Source of the DNA: Forficula auricularia
Lineage: Eukaryota; Arthropoda; Insecta; Dermaptera; Forficulidae
Length of the DNA stretch: 64,000 nucleotides
Reading direction: 5' to 3'
Assembly: GCA_024734495.1 (NCBI GenBank)
Contig: JALMQS010000070.1
Location: forward strand, 16,864,306-16,928,305
Shown: positions 23,741 through 37,700 of the stretch, piece by piece
Layout of the letters: every line of letters begins with the position of its first letter
Position numbering within the stretch: position 1 is the stretch's first letter
Program-made: the position numbers and the translations under genes
The notes under the pieces: generated by a model
The model's input: the letters and a program-made list of their open reading frames with translations, nothing else
Told to the model about the DNA's origin: nothing
The model's database searches: none

Positions 23741-24465
23741 AAAAATAATAAAAGACAAGCTTATTTTATTTTTATTTTATTCAATATACGGGAATTATCC
23801 CAATTACCATATTACATTTTTATACATTATTAAGTTTAATTAAAAAGACTGCAGATAACTACAATTTTATTATTTGATTATTAGTCAATTGCCCTAGAAT
23901 CGCCCGTTTTGCTTATTTCTATTCCAAATATTTTTTAATGGTGAAATCTCTAGACTCTTACAAACGTGTTAAGACACTCATGGACAAGTTGAGACATGTT
24001 GGTGGATACTCCTACAAAAGTGAAGATTGTCATTTTTAAATTCTTCCTCGATGTCGCTCTTCTGAAAAGAGACTTAGAGACCAAACCATGAAATATTCTG
24101 CAACTGAGCTTACCTGCAAATATTCTAAATATCTTTTCGTTATCAGCCCAAGTTCTGTTCTCATTTCTGTAGAACATCTATCGACCCAAGCGCCCAAGTA
24201 TTCGAAGCAATCTTCCAAACACCCATATTTCACAGGCCATTGTTTTTTTTTTTTTTTTACTGTTAAAAAAATCAGCATAAATGTTATAAAGAAAGGGGGG
24301 GGAAAAGAATGTCAGTCCAATAAATACATCTTTTTTGGAAATGTAATTATTTTTTCTTCACTATCCTTAGATTTCCTTCCATTACTTTTCAACTTCAAAC
24401 AAGACTCAATGTTGTCTAATTTCTAGGCGCGAAAATAAAGATTTCCTGATATTCACTTCGATTCG
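23741..24465. other. No gene seen
   Basis: AT-rich with a T16 run at 24243 and a G run at 24296. Short ORFs on both strands have no family resemblance. Confidence 0.5.
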
Positions 24466-24477
24466 AATACCCTGAAA

Positions 24478-24711
24478 ATGTGTGACAGCCTATCCATGTT
24501 GGGCGTCTCTGTCGCATCTGACCTGTCTTGGAATGAACACATCTCCTCTGTGGCGAAATCTGCAGCAAGGAAGATTGGCTTCTTATTCAGGTCCAAGCGA
24601 TTTTACAAACCCCCACAACTTCTCACCATCTACAAGGCCCAAATCCGCCCCTGTCTCGAATACGGCTCTCATCTATGGAGAGGAGCCTCAAAATATTCTC
24701 TTGAGGAATAG
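24478..24711 (+). mobile_element. LINE family A fragment
   Basis: Reads LGVSVASDLSWNEHISSVA, KIGFLFRSKRFYKPPQLL, TIYKAQIRPCLEYGSHLWRG in one frame, nearly identical to the start of the 11.77-kb copy, then breaks off after SKYSL and continues directly into a 119-bp-array monomer with no poly(A). Both ends are therefore truncated. Confidence 0.85.
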
Positions 24712-24985
24712 ATTTAAAATCAAAAATAGCCATCGATTCTCATCTAATACTTGAGGTAAGACCATTCTACATTGAGTTTTTGAAGTTTCGATTATTATTG
24801 GTAACCATTTCTGAAGACATGGAGGAATTGGTTTAAAATAAAAAATAACCATCGATTCTTATCTAATACTAGAGGAATAACCCTATTGGATTCCATATTT
24901 GATGTTTTGACTATTAATGGTAACATCTACTGAAAACATGTAAGAATTAACTTAAAATCAAAAAGACTAAATTCTTAGAATGCTA
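24705..24985 (+). repeat. 119-bp array monomers, diverged
   Basis: Two and a bit monomers of the array family of 6.6-7.8 kb: TTCTCATCTAATACTTGAGG, TTTGAAGTTTCGATTATTAT, GTAACCATTTCTGAAGACAT. As at 7.83 kb they abut a LINE family A fragment. Confidence 0.8.
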
Positions 24986-25728
24986 TACATTTCTATTTAT
25001 TTATTTATTTGTTTTTTTTTACTTGTTTGTTAATTTTTAATTTCTTGTAAACGATATGTATTGATGTTTATTAATTTTTGTTGTTAAATTATATTGATGT
25101 TTGGTTGCCCTATCCACCGAGGACTTGTGCCTTTAAGGAGGTCGAGTAATAAAGATTTATTTTATTTATTTTTTTTATTTTTTTTATCTACGCTACAATG
25201 CTCTGACAAACGGACAGACAGATAGACATTATATTGTCAATAATGGTGTTTTTACTTTGGAATGGAACCCTAAAAATTGAAAAGTTGAATCAAATCATGC
25301 GAGACTTTTTCGATAATTCTATAAATGAAATTTTGAAAATTTAAATTCCAGATTAAATGTTCTAATTTGTAATAATCCGTAGACGTGTATTATATTTATT
25401 AATTAATATTCTTTTTGACAGAGACCAAAGAGCTCAGGTCAAATGACCAAACAACTAGTTAAATATTTTATTATTCTCTTGTGGTGAGAAGTTTTAAATA
25501 TTACATTAACTAAATTGAAACATTTCTAATTAATGAATAATTAATGGTAGAAAGAAAAACCCTTTTTTAAACTAACAAAACTTTTCTAAAAAAAAAACTT
25601 TATAATTTATTTCAAGTTTTATGGACCTCTAGAAAAAGTTTTTAATTAAACATATATAATACATTTTATAAATTTGTAATTAATTGAAATAGTCTATAAA
25701 TTAGATTTTTCAATTTGATTCTTTTTAA
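24986..25728. other. 5' flank of odorant receptor
   Basis: AT-rich, with T-rich runs near 25010-25190 and an ACGGACAGACAGATAGAC patch. No gene. A promoter for the receptor should lie here, but I see no convincing core element. Confidence 0.4.
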
Positions 25729-28700
25729 ATGACATTCAATATGCAGTCAAGCGAAAATCATTCTCGTTATTTTCGTGTGAATCAAATCTGTTTAAGGATT
25801 TTAGGTTTTTGGACATCGAAACACGATCAATCCCGATTACAGATTATTTTATCAAAATTGTTTTCCGCGTTTGTTTTTCTGCTCATGATTCTACTTGTCA
25901 TCTCAGAATTATTACTTTGCATTTTCAATTTAAATGATACGCAAATTATTTTTGAAGCCCTTTACGTGATGATCTTTGCTCTGATATCTACACTAAAAAT
26001 GGCTTATCTCTATTTCACTGTCGATCAAATCATCTCCCTCTGTACTCTTATTGATCATCATTTCAATCTAAATAGTAACAAATGGAAACACGAACAGTTT
26101 GCAATACTAGATATCTGTTTAATGCAATCAAAATATATTTCAATATCAATTGTATTTTTATTTATAACTTCTAGTTTAGTATATTTCTGTTTGCCTGTTT
26201 ATATGTATATATTTTTACCACCAATAGAATCAAATCTAACCGGACAAACTGATTTTCTACTTTTTAATATTTGGACTCCATGGAATCAATCGGAGACTGG
26301 ATATTTTGAAATCTCATTGGCTTTTAAACTATTGAACTGCGTGGGGACAACTGGATCCGCGGGCACCTGTGATGCTTTAATTCTATCCATTGTGATACAC
26401 GTAACAGGTTAGAATTTGTGAAATTTAGCATGGAAGAATAAAACATTCATTTTTTCAGGAAGTCTATACAAATACAGTTAGGAAAAAATACATGGTTAAA
26501 TATATATCGAACACACAATAGTATAGGTCTACGTCAGGTCATAAGTATACATTTGTAAGAAAAATGTATAGAAATAAAGTCAAAGTCATTTGAAATATTA
26601 ATATGTTTATTCCTTTATTAGTAATCAAATATCACTGGCTATTTGAAGTCCATGTTGACTTATAATCAAAAATAACGATCGATTCTTATCTAATACTAGA
26701 GGAATAACATTATTACGTTACATGTTTGATGTACATTAAGCCGATCAAATGAATCAATTTTAAAGAATTAAAAAAGTACTTGAAAGATTTTTGTGCCGAG
26801 GGTAGCAGAATTTTTTATATTGAAGGAGGCAATAAAAGAGAGTGTCTTCTGCTGAAATTATAAATTTTATTTATAACGACTATCAAATTTATATATTAAA
26901 ATAAATAAAATAAAAATAAAAATCTATAAAATTTAAAATTCCAGCAGAAGATACACTGTTTTATTGTCTCCTTCAAAAAAGTACTATTTTACTCTAGGAT
27001 AAAGTACTTTAAATATCATTATACTAATAACTTTATATAAACTTTTTGTGGTCCTTGAGTTACTTAATTAGAATATTAAATTTCATCAATGTTGGTTAGA
27101 CCATTTTCAAGATATTTAGAAAAAACTAAAAAAGTAGTGAAATCAAGTTTGTGAGCCGATATGTACCAAAAACTAATCAGCGCTTCATTTTGTTAAAATA
27201 ATGGTAGGTTTTCAATTTCATTTCAATCGGTTGAACGGCGTAGAAAAAATCTATTGTAAATGATACTAAATGAAAAAAATCCCACTTTTTGTCCCACCCC
27301 ATGTAATTTTTGGCAAAACCGTCACGTTCTAAAATGCACCCTGATTGTGACTTTGTTTACGACCATGGGTTCTATGGTCTTTACCTGAGGACCCCTTTGA
27401 AGTCTCGCTTTACCCATGCTTCGCAATGGATAACTAAAAAGCAAAATCACATTACTAAAATGGAACTGAGGTAGAAAATCGGGAAAACTCGAATGTTTAT
27501 ATGGCAAACTCTACCTTTTCTTTTCTCTAAGTATTTAAAGCTTATGTAAAAATTATTGTTTCATACATACTTGAAAATGGGCGTTCCCAGCTTAGGGGGA
27601 GGCAAATCCGGAACAAGGTGGCAACTCAAACACAATTTTCAAATTCCCGGTTATTTCCTGGTTTTCCCGGCCAATTATTTGTAAAAGGAGAGCCCCTAAT
27701 GGTCTAAGAGCAAAAAAAAGGTCAGCCCATGGATCTAAAATATCAGGACTGTAGTTGAGGGTAGTGGCGGATTTCCTATTAGGCTAAGTAGCCTGAAGCC
27801 TACGCGGCGGCAAATTTTCGACGGATACCTAATTTTGACTTTGAGGCTTTTATGAATTTTTATTTAGACTGGAAACTTTATTTCTCTCCGTTGAATAGAA
27901 ATTGGAAAATTCATTCCGAATCCTCTGGAAGGATTTTCTGCGGACCTTGTCGTTTTTTCAGTAAAGATTCGCAATCTTCTAACAGATTCAATGATTGGAA
28001 GAAAGTAACCAAATGTGTTGAGCAAAATGAGATCATTTCAACATAAGAATTCGATAAAAATAAGAGGTCCAAATCAAAACAATTTATGTAATTTATTGAG
28101 CAAAGAAATTGATGAAGAAGTTCGCTATTGGAACGAAGTTTTAAGAAGAGTAGTAGCCGTTGTTAAAAAATTAACGATTCATGGTCTTCCTTTAAGAGGA
28201 TCTGACGAAATATTAGGTTCCACTCGAAATCGAAATTTTTACGTTCTATTTGCTGTGTTTTGTATCCAATTTTAGATTAATTTCAGATGGTTTATCTTGG
28301 TAAATGTTTGTAGGTAACAGGAGAATTATAAAGTACACGCCTTCTAGAGAGGCTAAAAATATGCCAAAATCTTACCCTTCTGACAAGAATAGGCAGGGGC
28401 GGACTTTGGCCTAGGCCAGGGGTCGGCAACCTGCGGCTCTTTCGAAGTCAAGATGCGGCTCTCCAGTTCCACGCGCAAATATTAATAATTATATTATTTT
28501 ATTTTCAAAACAACAAGTCGGGATAAACCAAAAAGATCCGGAGAAGCTGTCGGGAGATGTAGGCAGAGTTTTCTGTTCTGTATGAGCGTTCGAGTTTCCT
28601 GGAATTCTCTAATAGTGAGATAGGGTTTGGAACGCGTTAGAGCGTTGGCCAAATTTAATTAAACTTTCAAAAGACATGGAAGGCCAATGCTTCCATTGAT

Positions 28701-31700
28701 GTAACTATCTATTATTCAATAATTATAGTTATATTATTTGATTACTAATTTTATTATTCTAGCAGAGCTAGCTAAAATATTTTAATATGTTTTGTGCGAA
28801 ACATTTGTATCTTTTTATATGAATAAATATTTCATATTTAAAGCTATTTATTTTAAATCAAAAATCAAATTTAAATACCTAATTCTAATCAAATACCATA
28901 ATATTGAAACAAAAATGTTAGTGGCTTTTTAAAAACTGGGAAATTTAGTAAATTATAACTTTTGGCTCTTCCGTCTCAAAAGGTTGCCGACCCCTGGCCT
29001 AGGCTAAAGAGGCAATTGATTCGAACTATTTATATACATGTATTAAATATATTTTATGTTTTTACGTAGGGGCCCGAAATAAAGATTTTGCCAAGGACCC
29101 AAAAGAGTTTAAATCCGCCCCTGAGAATAGGCGGCAAAATATTTCAGGCTACCGGCGGCAAAATCGTAAATCCGCCACTGGTGGAGGGTATACGGCAGTA
29201 TACCGCTGATTTTACGACAGCACTGTCTGATTACTCCTGATCAATTCCTGTTAGTTGGGTACGCACACCACAGGCAGGCTTCTCTTCATTTTTTTTTTTT
29301 TTTTTGGTAATTTTGTTAAAAAGTGTCTAAAACGAGGAAAAAAATAATTTTCAACCATGATTTTTTTCGTCTGTGTGCCTAAATCCAGATAACTTTTAAG
29401 AACGAAGGGCTGTAGAAAGTTTCTTCTTGTGATAAAATATTTGTATTTCCAATGCGGAGAACTCCCTCAATTGGCCTGGCTAATGCCGATCTGGAAAATC
29501 GATGTTTTTGATAATTGTGTTTGTAAACATCCTTTCAATAGTAGATGTAGAATAAGGCATTGCCAATAAAATATTTAGGGCTGTATTAACGTTTGGATAG
29601 ACAGTTTCTCTGTGTTGAATCACCTCTGTTAACTCCAAAGTTTCAAGATTCTCCTTCTTGTTTGTGCAAAAAAACCAGCAAAAAAATCGGCTTCTGACTC
29701 AATCAACTCTAATTCATAAAATTTCGCGACTTCTTCCTCCTTTTTAAATCTGAAGCTGTGTTTGCATTTGCCACTTGAGGAGGGTATAACAACGATAGAG
29801 CATCGCCGGCGATTGAACTTGGCTAAACCTCGCTTCTAAGGAGGACAATAACGAGTCCAAATAGGGCACGTATAGCGAGTGGCGAAAGTACTCGCTTAAT
29901 GAATCAGCTGGATGGTTTGGCCTGTAGTCCGTGGAAGACCAGAAGGTGGCGGGCGTAATATTTAAATAAATTTTAAATTTTAATATACAGATTGATACAT
30001 GGTATTTAAATCAAAATCGAATTTAGATATTTCTAATTCGAAAGATGGAAATTATTATGTAATTAAAATGTATGATAATAATATATCACGGGAAGTTGTT
30101 AACCACGTTCTATTATTTTCAATATCAATTTGGAAGTAAACTCCAAGTATTTTAAATTAATTAAAGGAGTTTTGGGTATTTTAGGTGGTGCGACTTTTAA
30201 AAGTTAATTCTTATAATTGTAACCCATAACGTGACTCAAATATGAGTTTTGAAATATCTATAAATTTTACTTTCTTTCCTCTAGAATTTCATAAATAAAA
30301 GAGTATTTAAGCCCAAGCACATAATATACCAGCTAAATGTATGATAGACTAGAGGACCCAGGGGCTGCAGTCCAGGTCCAGGAGCAGCCTCCCCCCCCTC
30401 CGGTACGCCCATGTACTTGATGGCTTCCATGCCATAAGTTCTGGAGCATTCCATCAACCACTGGACTCGCCTAGTTTCTACGCAGCTTTCATTCTTCTGC
30501 GCGCAATTTGTTGCCTAAATACAGGCGCACCAACGTCATAAATCAAGTTCAAATTCAGACTACATTTTGAAGATTTTAATTAGTACAGTTAGTTATTTAT
30601 ATTTTATAATTAAATATTTTTCTTATACGTGCAAAAAAAAATTGAATTATTTAAAAAGCTCTAAAAGAAAAAATTCAAAAGTATGCGGTCGGAGGACCCC
30701 GTCAGGAACGAAGTCCTTTACGTTATTTTAAAAATATTACTGTTAATAAAATACGGCCAAAAATTTTATCGCCCTTAAAAAATCACACTCCATAAATACC
30801 GACTTCAAAAAGTGCTTTCATTTAAAATTTCGTCGTTTAGTTGTAACTAAATTAAATAATTATTTTATACCTTTTAGTGCATTTTATTTTATTTTTGAGT
30901 TCTTATTATTTTATTTGTTGCATTTAATTTTTTCAAGTCGGTTTTATTTTTTTTATAAAAATTATTTTTATTTGAAAGCGTCTGGAGAATGAATCAGAAA
31001 ATGATAAATAAATAAATTTTATTAAACCAATTATTGTACATGAATTAATGTATACATTGTATTTGAGCTTCGACTCCGGAGATTACTTCTCCACCATCGA
31101 CTGTCCTTGATCATCTTTTTAGTCCTTGTTTTTAATAAGAGGAAAAACTAATTAAATAAAAAAAACTCTTTTCCGATAATTATTCCTAATCCCCTGTTCC
31201 CCCACCATTCATTTCCATCAGAAAATGATAAAATAAATAAACCAATTATTTTACATTAATTAATGTATACATTGTATTTTTGCTTCGATTCCGGAGATTA
31301 CTTCTACACCATCGAGTGTCCTTATTCATCTTTAGTCCTTGTTTTTAATAATAGGAAAAATCTAATTAGATAAAAAAACCTCTTTTCCGATAATTATTTT
31401 AATTCCATTATTCCCCAATCAAGTCGATTGGTTTAATCAATCAATCCTCCTCCATTTTCCATCAGAAAATGATAATAAAATTCAATTTATAAATATAGAA
31501 ATTCTCTCGAAACGTTTGCGGGCTTTAAATGAACATTTTAAGATTGTTTTTTTATAAAAGATTTTATTTATTATAATTTCGATTATTTGCTCATAAGAAT
31601 TGGAGATTTACGTTGTTTCGGCATTGATCATATCATCAGAACTTAGCCAAATTAATATGCAACCACCCCTAAGGTACCGCGAATTGAGAACCTCCTCCTT

Positions 31701-34700
31701 TTTTCAAGTCGGTTAAATTTTTTAAAATATAAGCTACTAGGTAGGTTTAACAAAATAAAAGACAAAATGCCTATTAGCATGACTCTATATATATTTCGGG
31801 GTAGGAGCCCATTTTCAGGAGTTCTCTCTGAGAGATGATAAGATTCATGCTAATAGGTATTTTGTCTTTTATTTTGTTAAACCTACCTAGTATTTTTTAA
31901 GTTTTCTTTTTACTTCACCTAGAATCTACACCATTCTCCCTTAAGCAAATTCAATTGAATTTATGAAATATGGACACTAATCATCTTATTATATTTATTA
32001 ACAATTTTTCAGGTCATTTTAAAGTGATACAATGGAGTGGGAAAAACATAAAAGAAATCGCAATGATGAATTTAAATATTGAACATGAAATAGAAAATGA
32101 AAATGAGCATTTTGCAATTCCTAATGAAATGCACAATGTTTTTAAAGCACATGATTATACACCATCAAACATTAATGAGGTAAATATTAAAGTTTGTATC
32201 TTATTCTGCGATCGAAACGTCGTAGTTATATTGTATTATTTGTTTGTATTCAATAAATAATTATGAGTACCTCGGAACACCGAGCGATGCTCGGTAATTT
32301 TTTGATTCAGTTAAAAGTGATATATTAATATTATTTTTAATTTTAAATTCAGTTAAAAAGGTCGATTTTTATTCGGAGCCAAAATAAAGTTAAATTGAAA
32401 TAAAACCTAATTTATATTTTTACCAACGTTTTGACCCGGTATGGATATCATTAAGGCATATCACTGGCCACAAAGTTTTGAATGTAATTGTAATTAAAAA
32501 TAATATTTTTTTTTTATTGTTAGGATAAATAAACTGAATTTGCTTCTTTCCAGCAATTTATTTTGATTTTCAAATGGTTATTCCAAATATTTCGAGAGTT
32601 TTCTCAGCATCTCTTCCTCAGTGGAAACTGTGAAACCACACAATAGGCAAGTCAGTGAGTTGTTATAATTACAGGTGTCAAAAAAGTCACTCCCCCACCA
32701 ATGTGCCGACTCCATCAGTTTGTACAGAACATTGATAAAAAGCTCGATCACACAACACACACATACATATATATACAAATTTAAAATGAGACAACATACG
32801 AATATACAATTATTTACATCTCCTTATAATAAAGTCTAATGAAATTTAAAAAATTGAAAAATGGTCAAACACCAGAGCTAGTTTAAATTTAACCAACTAA
32901 TTACTGTTAATGACCAGTTGAGCGGAAGGTCAACGACCACAAAATTGTCTACACTTTATGGCACGAGCAATTAATTAATAAAAAAGCATAAATGTTTATT
33001 TATTTGTCATTTCAATTAAAATTTTGTATTCCCTCATTAAAAAGCCCGTGTCTACCTTGTAATTTACACGTGTTTTTTAGGCTTTGTTGGATGAAACACG
33101 ATTCCTTGAAAAACGTTTTGTTTTATTTTTTTCATAGTCAATTATATTAAAATTTTCAAAATCAAAATTATGACCCTCAATCCGCGCATGTTGTGCCAAT
33201 GCTGTTTGGTTGTTGTTCTCTTTTTAAGAACAGATCTTTTGTGTTCATATAATCTTTTTTCCATAGGTCTACCTGTAGTGCCTATATAAATTTTATTACA
33301 ATCAATGCAAGATATTTTATAAACTACATTACATTGATTGATTTTTTCTATTTTGTCTTTGTTATTGAACAGGAAAGACAAATTATTGCCTATTTTTGGC
33401 ACTACAGGTAGACCTATGGAAAAAAGATTATATGAACACAAAAGATCTGTTCTTAAAAAAGAGAACAACAACCAAACAGCATTGGCACAACATGCGCGGA
33501 TTGAGGGTCATAATTTTGATTTTGAAAATTTTAATATAATTGACTATGAAAAAAATAAAACAAAACGTTTTTTCAAGGAATCGTGTTTCATCCAACAAAG
33601 CCTAAAAACACGGTAAATTACAAGGTAGACACGGGCTTTTTAATGAGGGAATACAAAATTTTAATTGAAATGACAAATAAATAAACATTTATGCTTTTTT
33701 ATTAATTAATTGCGCGTGCCATAAAGTGTAGACAATTTTGTGGTCGTTGACCTTCCGCTCAACTGGTCATTAACAGTAATTAGTTGGTTAAATTTAAACT
33801 AGCTCTGGTGTTTGACCATTTTTCAATTTTTTAAATTTCATTAGACTTTATTATAAGGAGATGTAAATAATTGTATATTCGTATGTTGTCTCATTTTAAA
33901 TTTGTATATATATGTATGTGTGTGTTGTGTGATCGAGCTTTTTATCAATGTTCTGTACAAACTGATGGAGTCGGCACATTGGTGGGGAGTGGGTGAGTAC
34001 TTTTTTGACACCTGTAATTATAACAACTCACTGACTTGCCTATTGTGTGGTTTCACAGTTTCCACTGAGGAAGAGATGCTGAGAAAGCTCTCGAAATATT
34101 TGGAATAACCATTTGAAAATCAAAATAAATTACTGGAAAGAAGGAAACTATATTGAACCCAATGCAAAAAAAATCATCAAAATCGGTTCTCAATTGGCGA
34201 AGAAATTGAGTAACATAGCCACACAAAAATTCAGTCGAATTGAGAACCTCCTCCTTTTTTGATGTCAGTGAAAAAAGAGCTCTATTTTTTAATGATATTG
34301 ATGGAGAAGTTACACCAAAAAGATGCAACCCCTAAAGGCCTGGGTTGGCCCATCCATCGTTAAAAGAAGAAGAAAGAAATTCATGGGCTGGGTGGGGGTC
34401 GAAGTTATCTGTGGATGGGGGTCTTAAACAGCTGAAGGTTATAAGTTGCAGGGAAGACGGTGGCTGGAAGTGAGTTCCAGTCTCTGGGGGTCATAGGGAT
34501 AAAAGAGTTGGCGAAAGCGTTGGTTCGGCTTGTTTTAATGAAAATGATGAGAGAAGGAGTTGCACCAAAAAGGTGCAACCCCTAAAGGCCTGTGTTGGCC
34601 CCTCCGTGGTGAAAAGAAGAAGAAAGAAATTTATTGGCTGGGTGGGGGTCGAAGGTAACTGTGGATACGAGTCTTAAATAGCTGAAGGTTATAAGTCGCA

Positions 34701-37700
34701 GGAAAGATGGTGGCAGGAAGCGAGTTCCAGTCTCTGGAAGTCATAGGGATAAAAGAGTTGGCGAAAGCGCTTGTTCGATTTTTATCCAATTTGACAGCGA
34801 AGGTGTGCTGAGCTTTTGAAAACCTCGTGGTTTCTAGCAAAGAGGGCTCTAGGGGAGATAATTGATTTCATCTCTACTGAACAGACACCATGATAGTATC
34901 TGTAGTACAGGGAAAGGGCAGAAACGGTTCTTCGGCGAGCCAGGGAGGCGAGTGGGTTTGTTAGGGCTGGGTCTCCTATTAGTTTAATTGCTCGTTTCTG
35001 AATTGTATCCAGTATAGCAAAAGAATGTTTGCTAATCTTTGAGTTCTTTTCCTTCAGGATTTTGTTTTTAAATCATTTATCTACTTATATTAGCAATTTG
35101 AAGTCTTTTAGAAATATATCGAGTTTAATGATTTCTTAACATTTCCAAATTCTTGAATTGAATGTTTTCTCTATATACATATAATAACGAGTATCCAATT
35201 AGTCCAAGTGAAATAGTCAAAAGGCCATTCCTAGACTAATAGAAATTAAGAAATTAACTCCTACCTACTAGTTTAAAACAGGTCTGGGCTTGTATTTGAA
35301 ATCCTTGCCTTAGCTGCTATAAAGAACAAGAGATCATTCTTCTATCAGAGCACTTTTTAATCATTTTTCTAGATTAATTATTTTTAATTATTGAAATTAT
35401 AAATATTTAAAAAAATGAAAATATGAGATGAAAAATAATATTTAATTATTCGATATTTGGTTATTTTTGTCACCTGATAGTTGAGCTTTTATAATTTTGA
35501 TTTTAGAGAATTTTATTCTCGAAAATAGCTTTAGATAAGTATATGTAAAATCATATTTCTAAAAAGTGAATAATTATTGTGAAGCCAGGAGAAATATTTG
35601 TATCTGGGTAGATAATGTTTATGATATTTTAATAAAGAGACATTATTAAATATTTCTTTCAGTTCAATGTCTGATTGCCGTGTCAAACATTCAATCAGAA
35701 AGTTTGCAGTCAAAATATTTAAATCTAATAAAAATAGTTCAAAATAAGGCAAAATAGTGATTATTTTTTCGGAAATCTCGATATATTTTTTCACATTTAA
35801 AATTGAAAATCTGTCTTTTATTCTTCGAAACCTTTTGGGGAGATTTTCTAATTTCTTCTTATTTTAGAAAAAAAAATATCAGGTCAATTGTATCAGATAT
35901 CTATCTTTTTCCAGTAACATAAAAATCTCAATATTTTAAGGAAATATATAATTTTATCCGCATTAATTGCTGTCACCGGCCGCAGATTGGACATCCCTGT
36001 ATTAAAGTATTAAATAAGCTGGCGTGTTCTGATGTGGCCATCCACTTGACTTTACCATACAACCTGGCCCCTCACTTATCTATATATATAAAATTAAGTT
36101 TTTGTCTGTACATTGCTCCAAATCACGCCAAATTTTGGTTGCACACGTTTCAAGCAAAGCTATGAACGAAAACACCCTCAACAAAATTCCTGTCTGTATG
36201 TATGTCTGTATGTCTGTCTGTTTCAGTGTTTCCGAAAAGTTGCTCACGATTCACGTAAAAACGGCTGAAGGGATTATTATGAAATTTCATATTTACATCA
36301 GATGTCTTCTAACTTACGTTTTTAGCTAAATAACGTTTTGATATTTTGACCCCAGAAGGGGGTTTGGGGGGGGGGCGAACCAATCAAAATTATCAAATAA
36401 CTCCTAAACTATTAACCCTACAGCAAATTTTATGATAAACAAAGTTGTAGGGGATGTGATTTCTGACAACTTTTGTTTAAAAAAATTTCCCTAAAAAACT
36501 TCCCAAAAAGGGGAGGAGGGTGAAAAAATGTGAATTCTTGCCCTTGGAACAAACTCAACCAAATTTTGTATACATAATCAGTGGGCACAGACAGTAATCT
36601 AAAAATGCATGATTATAAATAATTTTATTAAATACTAGCTGCAAGGGCCGCCGAAGGCCCCCTCCCCCATTTTGGGCGGTTAGTTTTTGCATTTTTAGAC
36701 TTCTGGGGTCCCACTGATTATGTATACAAATTTGGTTGAGTTTGCTCAAATGGCCTGGATTTTTAATTTTTAACCCCCTTCCACCCCCTTAATTTTGTGT
36801 CGACGTGCACCAAAATCTAATCAGCTCTTAATCTCAATGGACCAAAACTACGTGTGAAATTTGGTTTCAATATTCACATTAGTTTTTGAGCTAGCTCGTC
36901 CACAAAAATTTGGTAACGCACAGACTAACAGACAGACTAACAGACATTTTGGCAAAACAATTATTATTTCGAAAAATATAATTTTTTCGATGTTCACTTA
37001 TTAGAGCTTTTTTGTAGACCGAAATGCCATGGTTTCGCTCAATTTTTTTAATCAAAATACTTCCTACCGTTTTTGAGATATTTCGAAAAAAAAGAAAGAA
37101 AAAAACCCACTTTTTTCATGCACGATTACAATACTTGACCATACCCTGTATGGTAAAGTAAAAAATATTTATTCACTTTAAAAACACGTATTTAATCGTA
37201 TTTTTAAAATTTTTTGGATTTTCTCCTCTTCCCCTCTCAAACTCCCTCAATTTATTAATTTCTGATATGAAAGCAATTTTTGACAAATGACATTGTGGCT
37301 GGCTGGTGGTGAACTGGTGTCTGGGGTATCTTTTATCTATGTCTGGGGCGTCGGAGGAAGATATCGTCGGCAATTTTGTCTCATTTTTAAAGAGATTCTC
37401 GACCAGGAGGCTAGAATCAGCCAGAAGTAGGCTGCTCATCTGGTTGCAGTTACCAGGCGCTTCAACTGGCGCGCATGAGCAATTTACTACTTATGCTTTC
37501 TATTCTCCTGGCACAAATTCATGAAAAGGATTGAATTTGTTGAAGGAGTTAGTTAGTTAGTGGGCATAATATACAAACAACAACAAAATAAACAACAACA
37601 GCTCATAGATATAAAAATAAGTTCCGAGATTTTCGATTGTTTGAAATTAATTTGCTAAATTAATAATAATAATAATAATAATCATCATTTTTATTAGCTA

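Larger units (their letters stand above)
27757..29190 (+). mobile_element. hAT element, outermost of three nested
   Basis: Ends GTGGCGGATTT and AAATCCGCCAC are inverted; the 7-bp GAGGGTA occurs just outside both (27757-27763, 29184-29190). Inside, plus-strand frames with one frameshift encode hAT transposase pieces: a TTF-type zinc finger segment GRIFCGPCRFFS (about 27920) and the DUF4371-type motif YWNEVLRRVV with LPLRGSDEILGS (28110-28230). A second hAT element is inserted after this. Confidence 0.75.
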
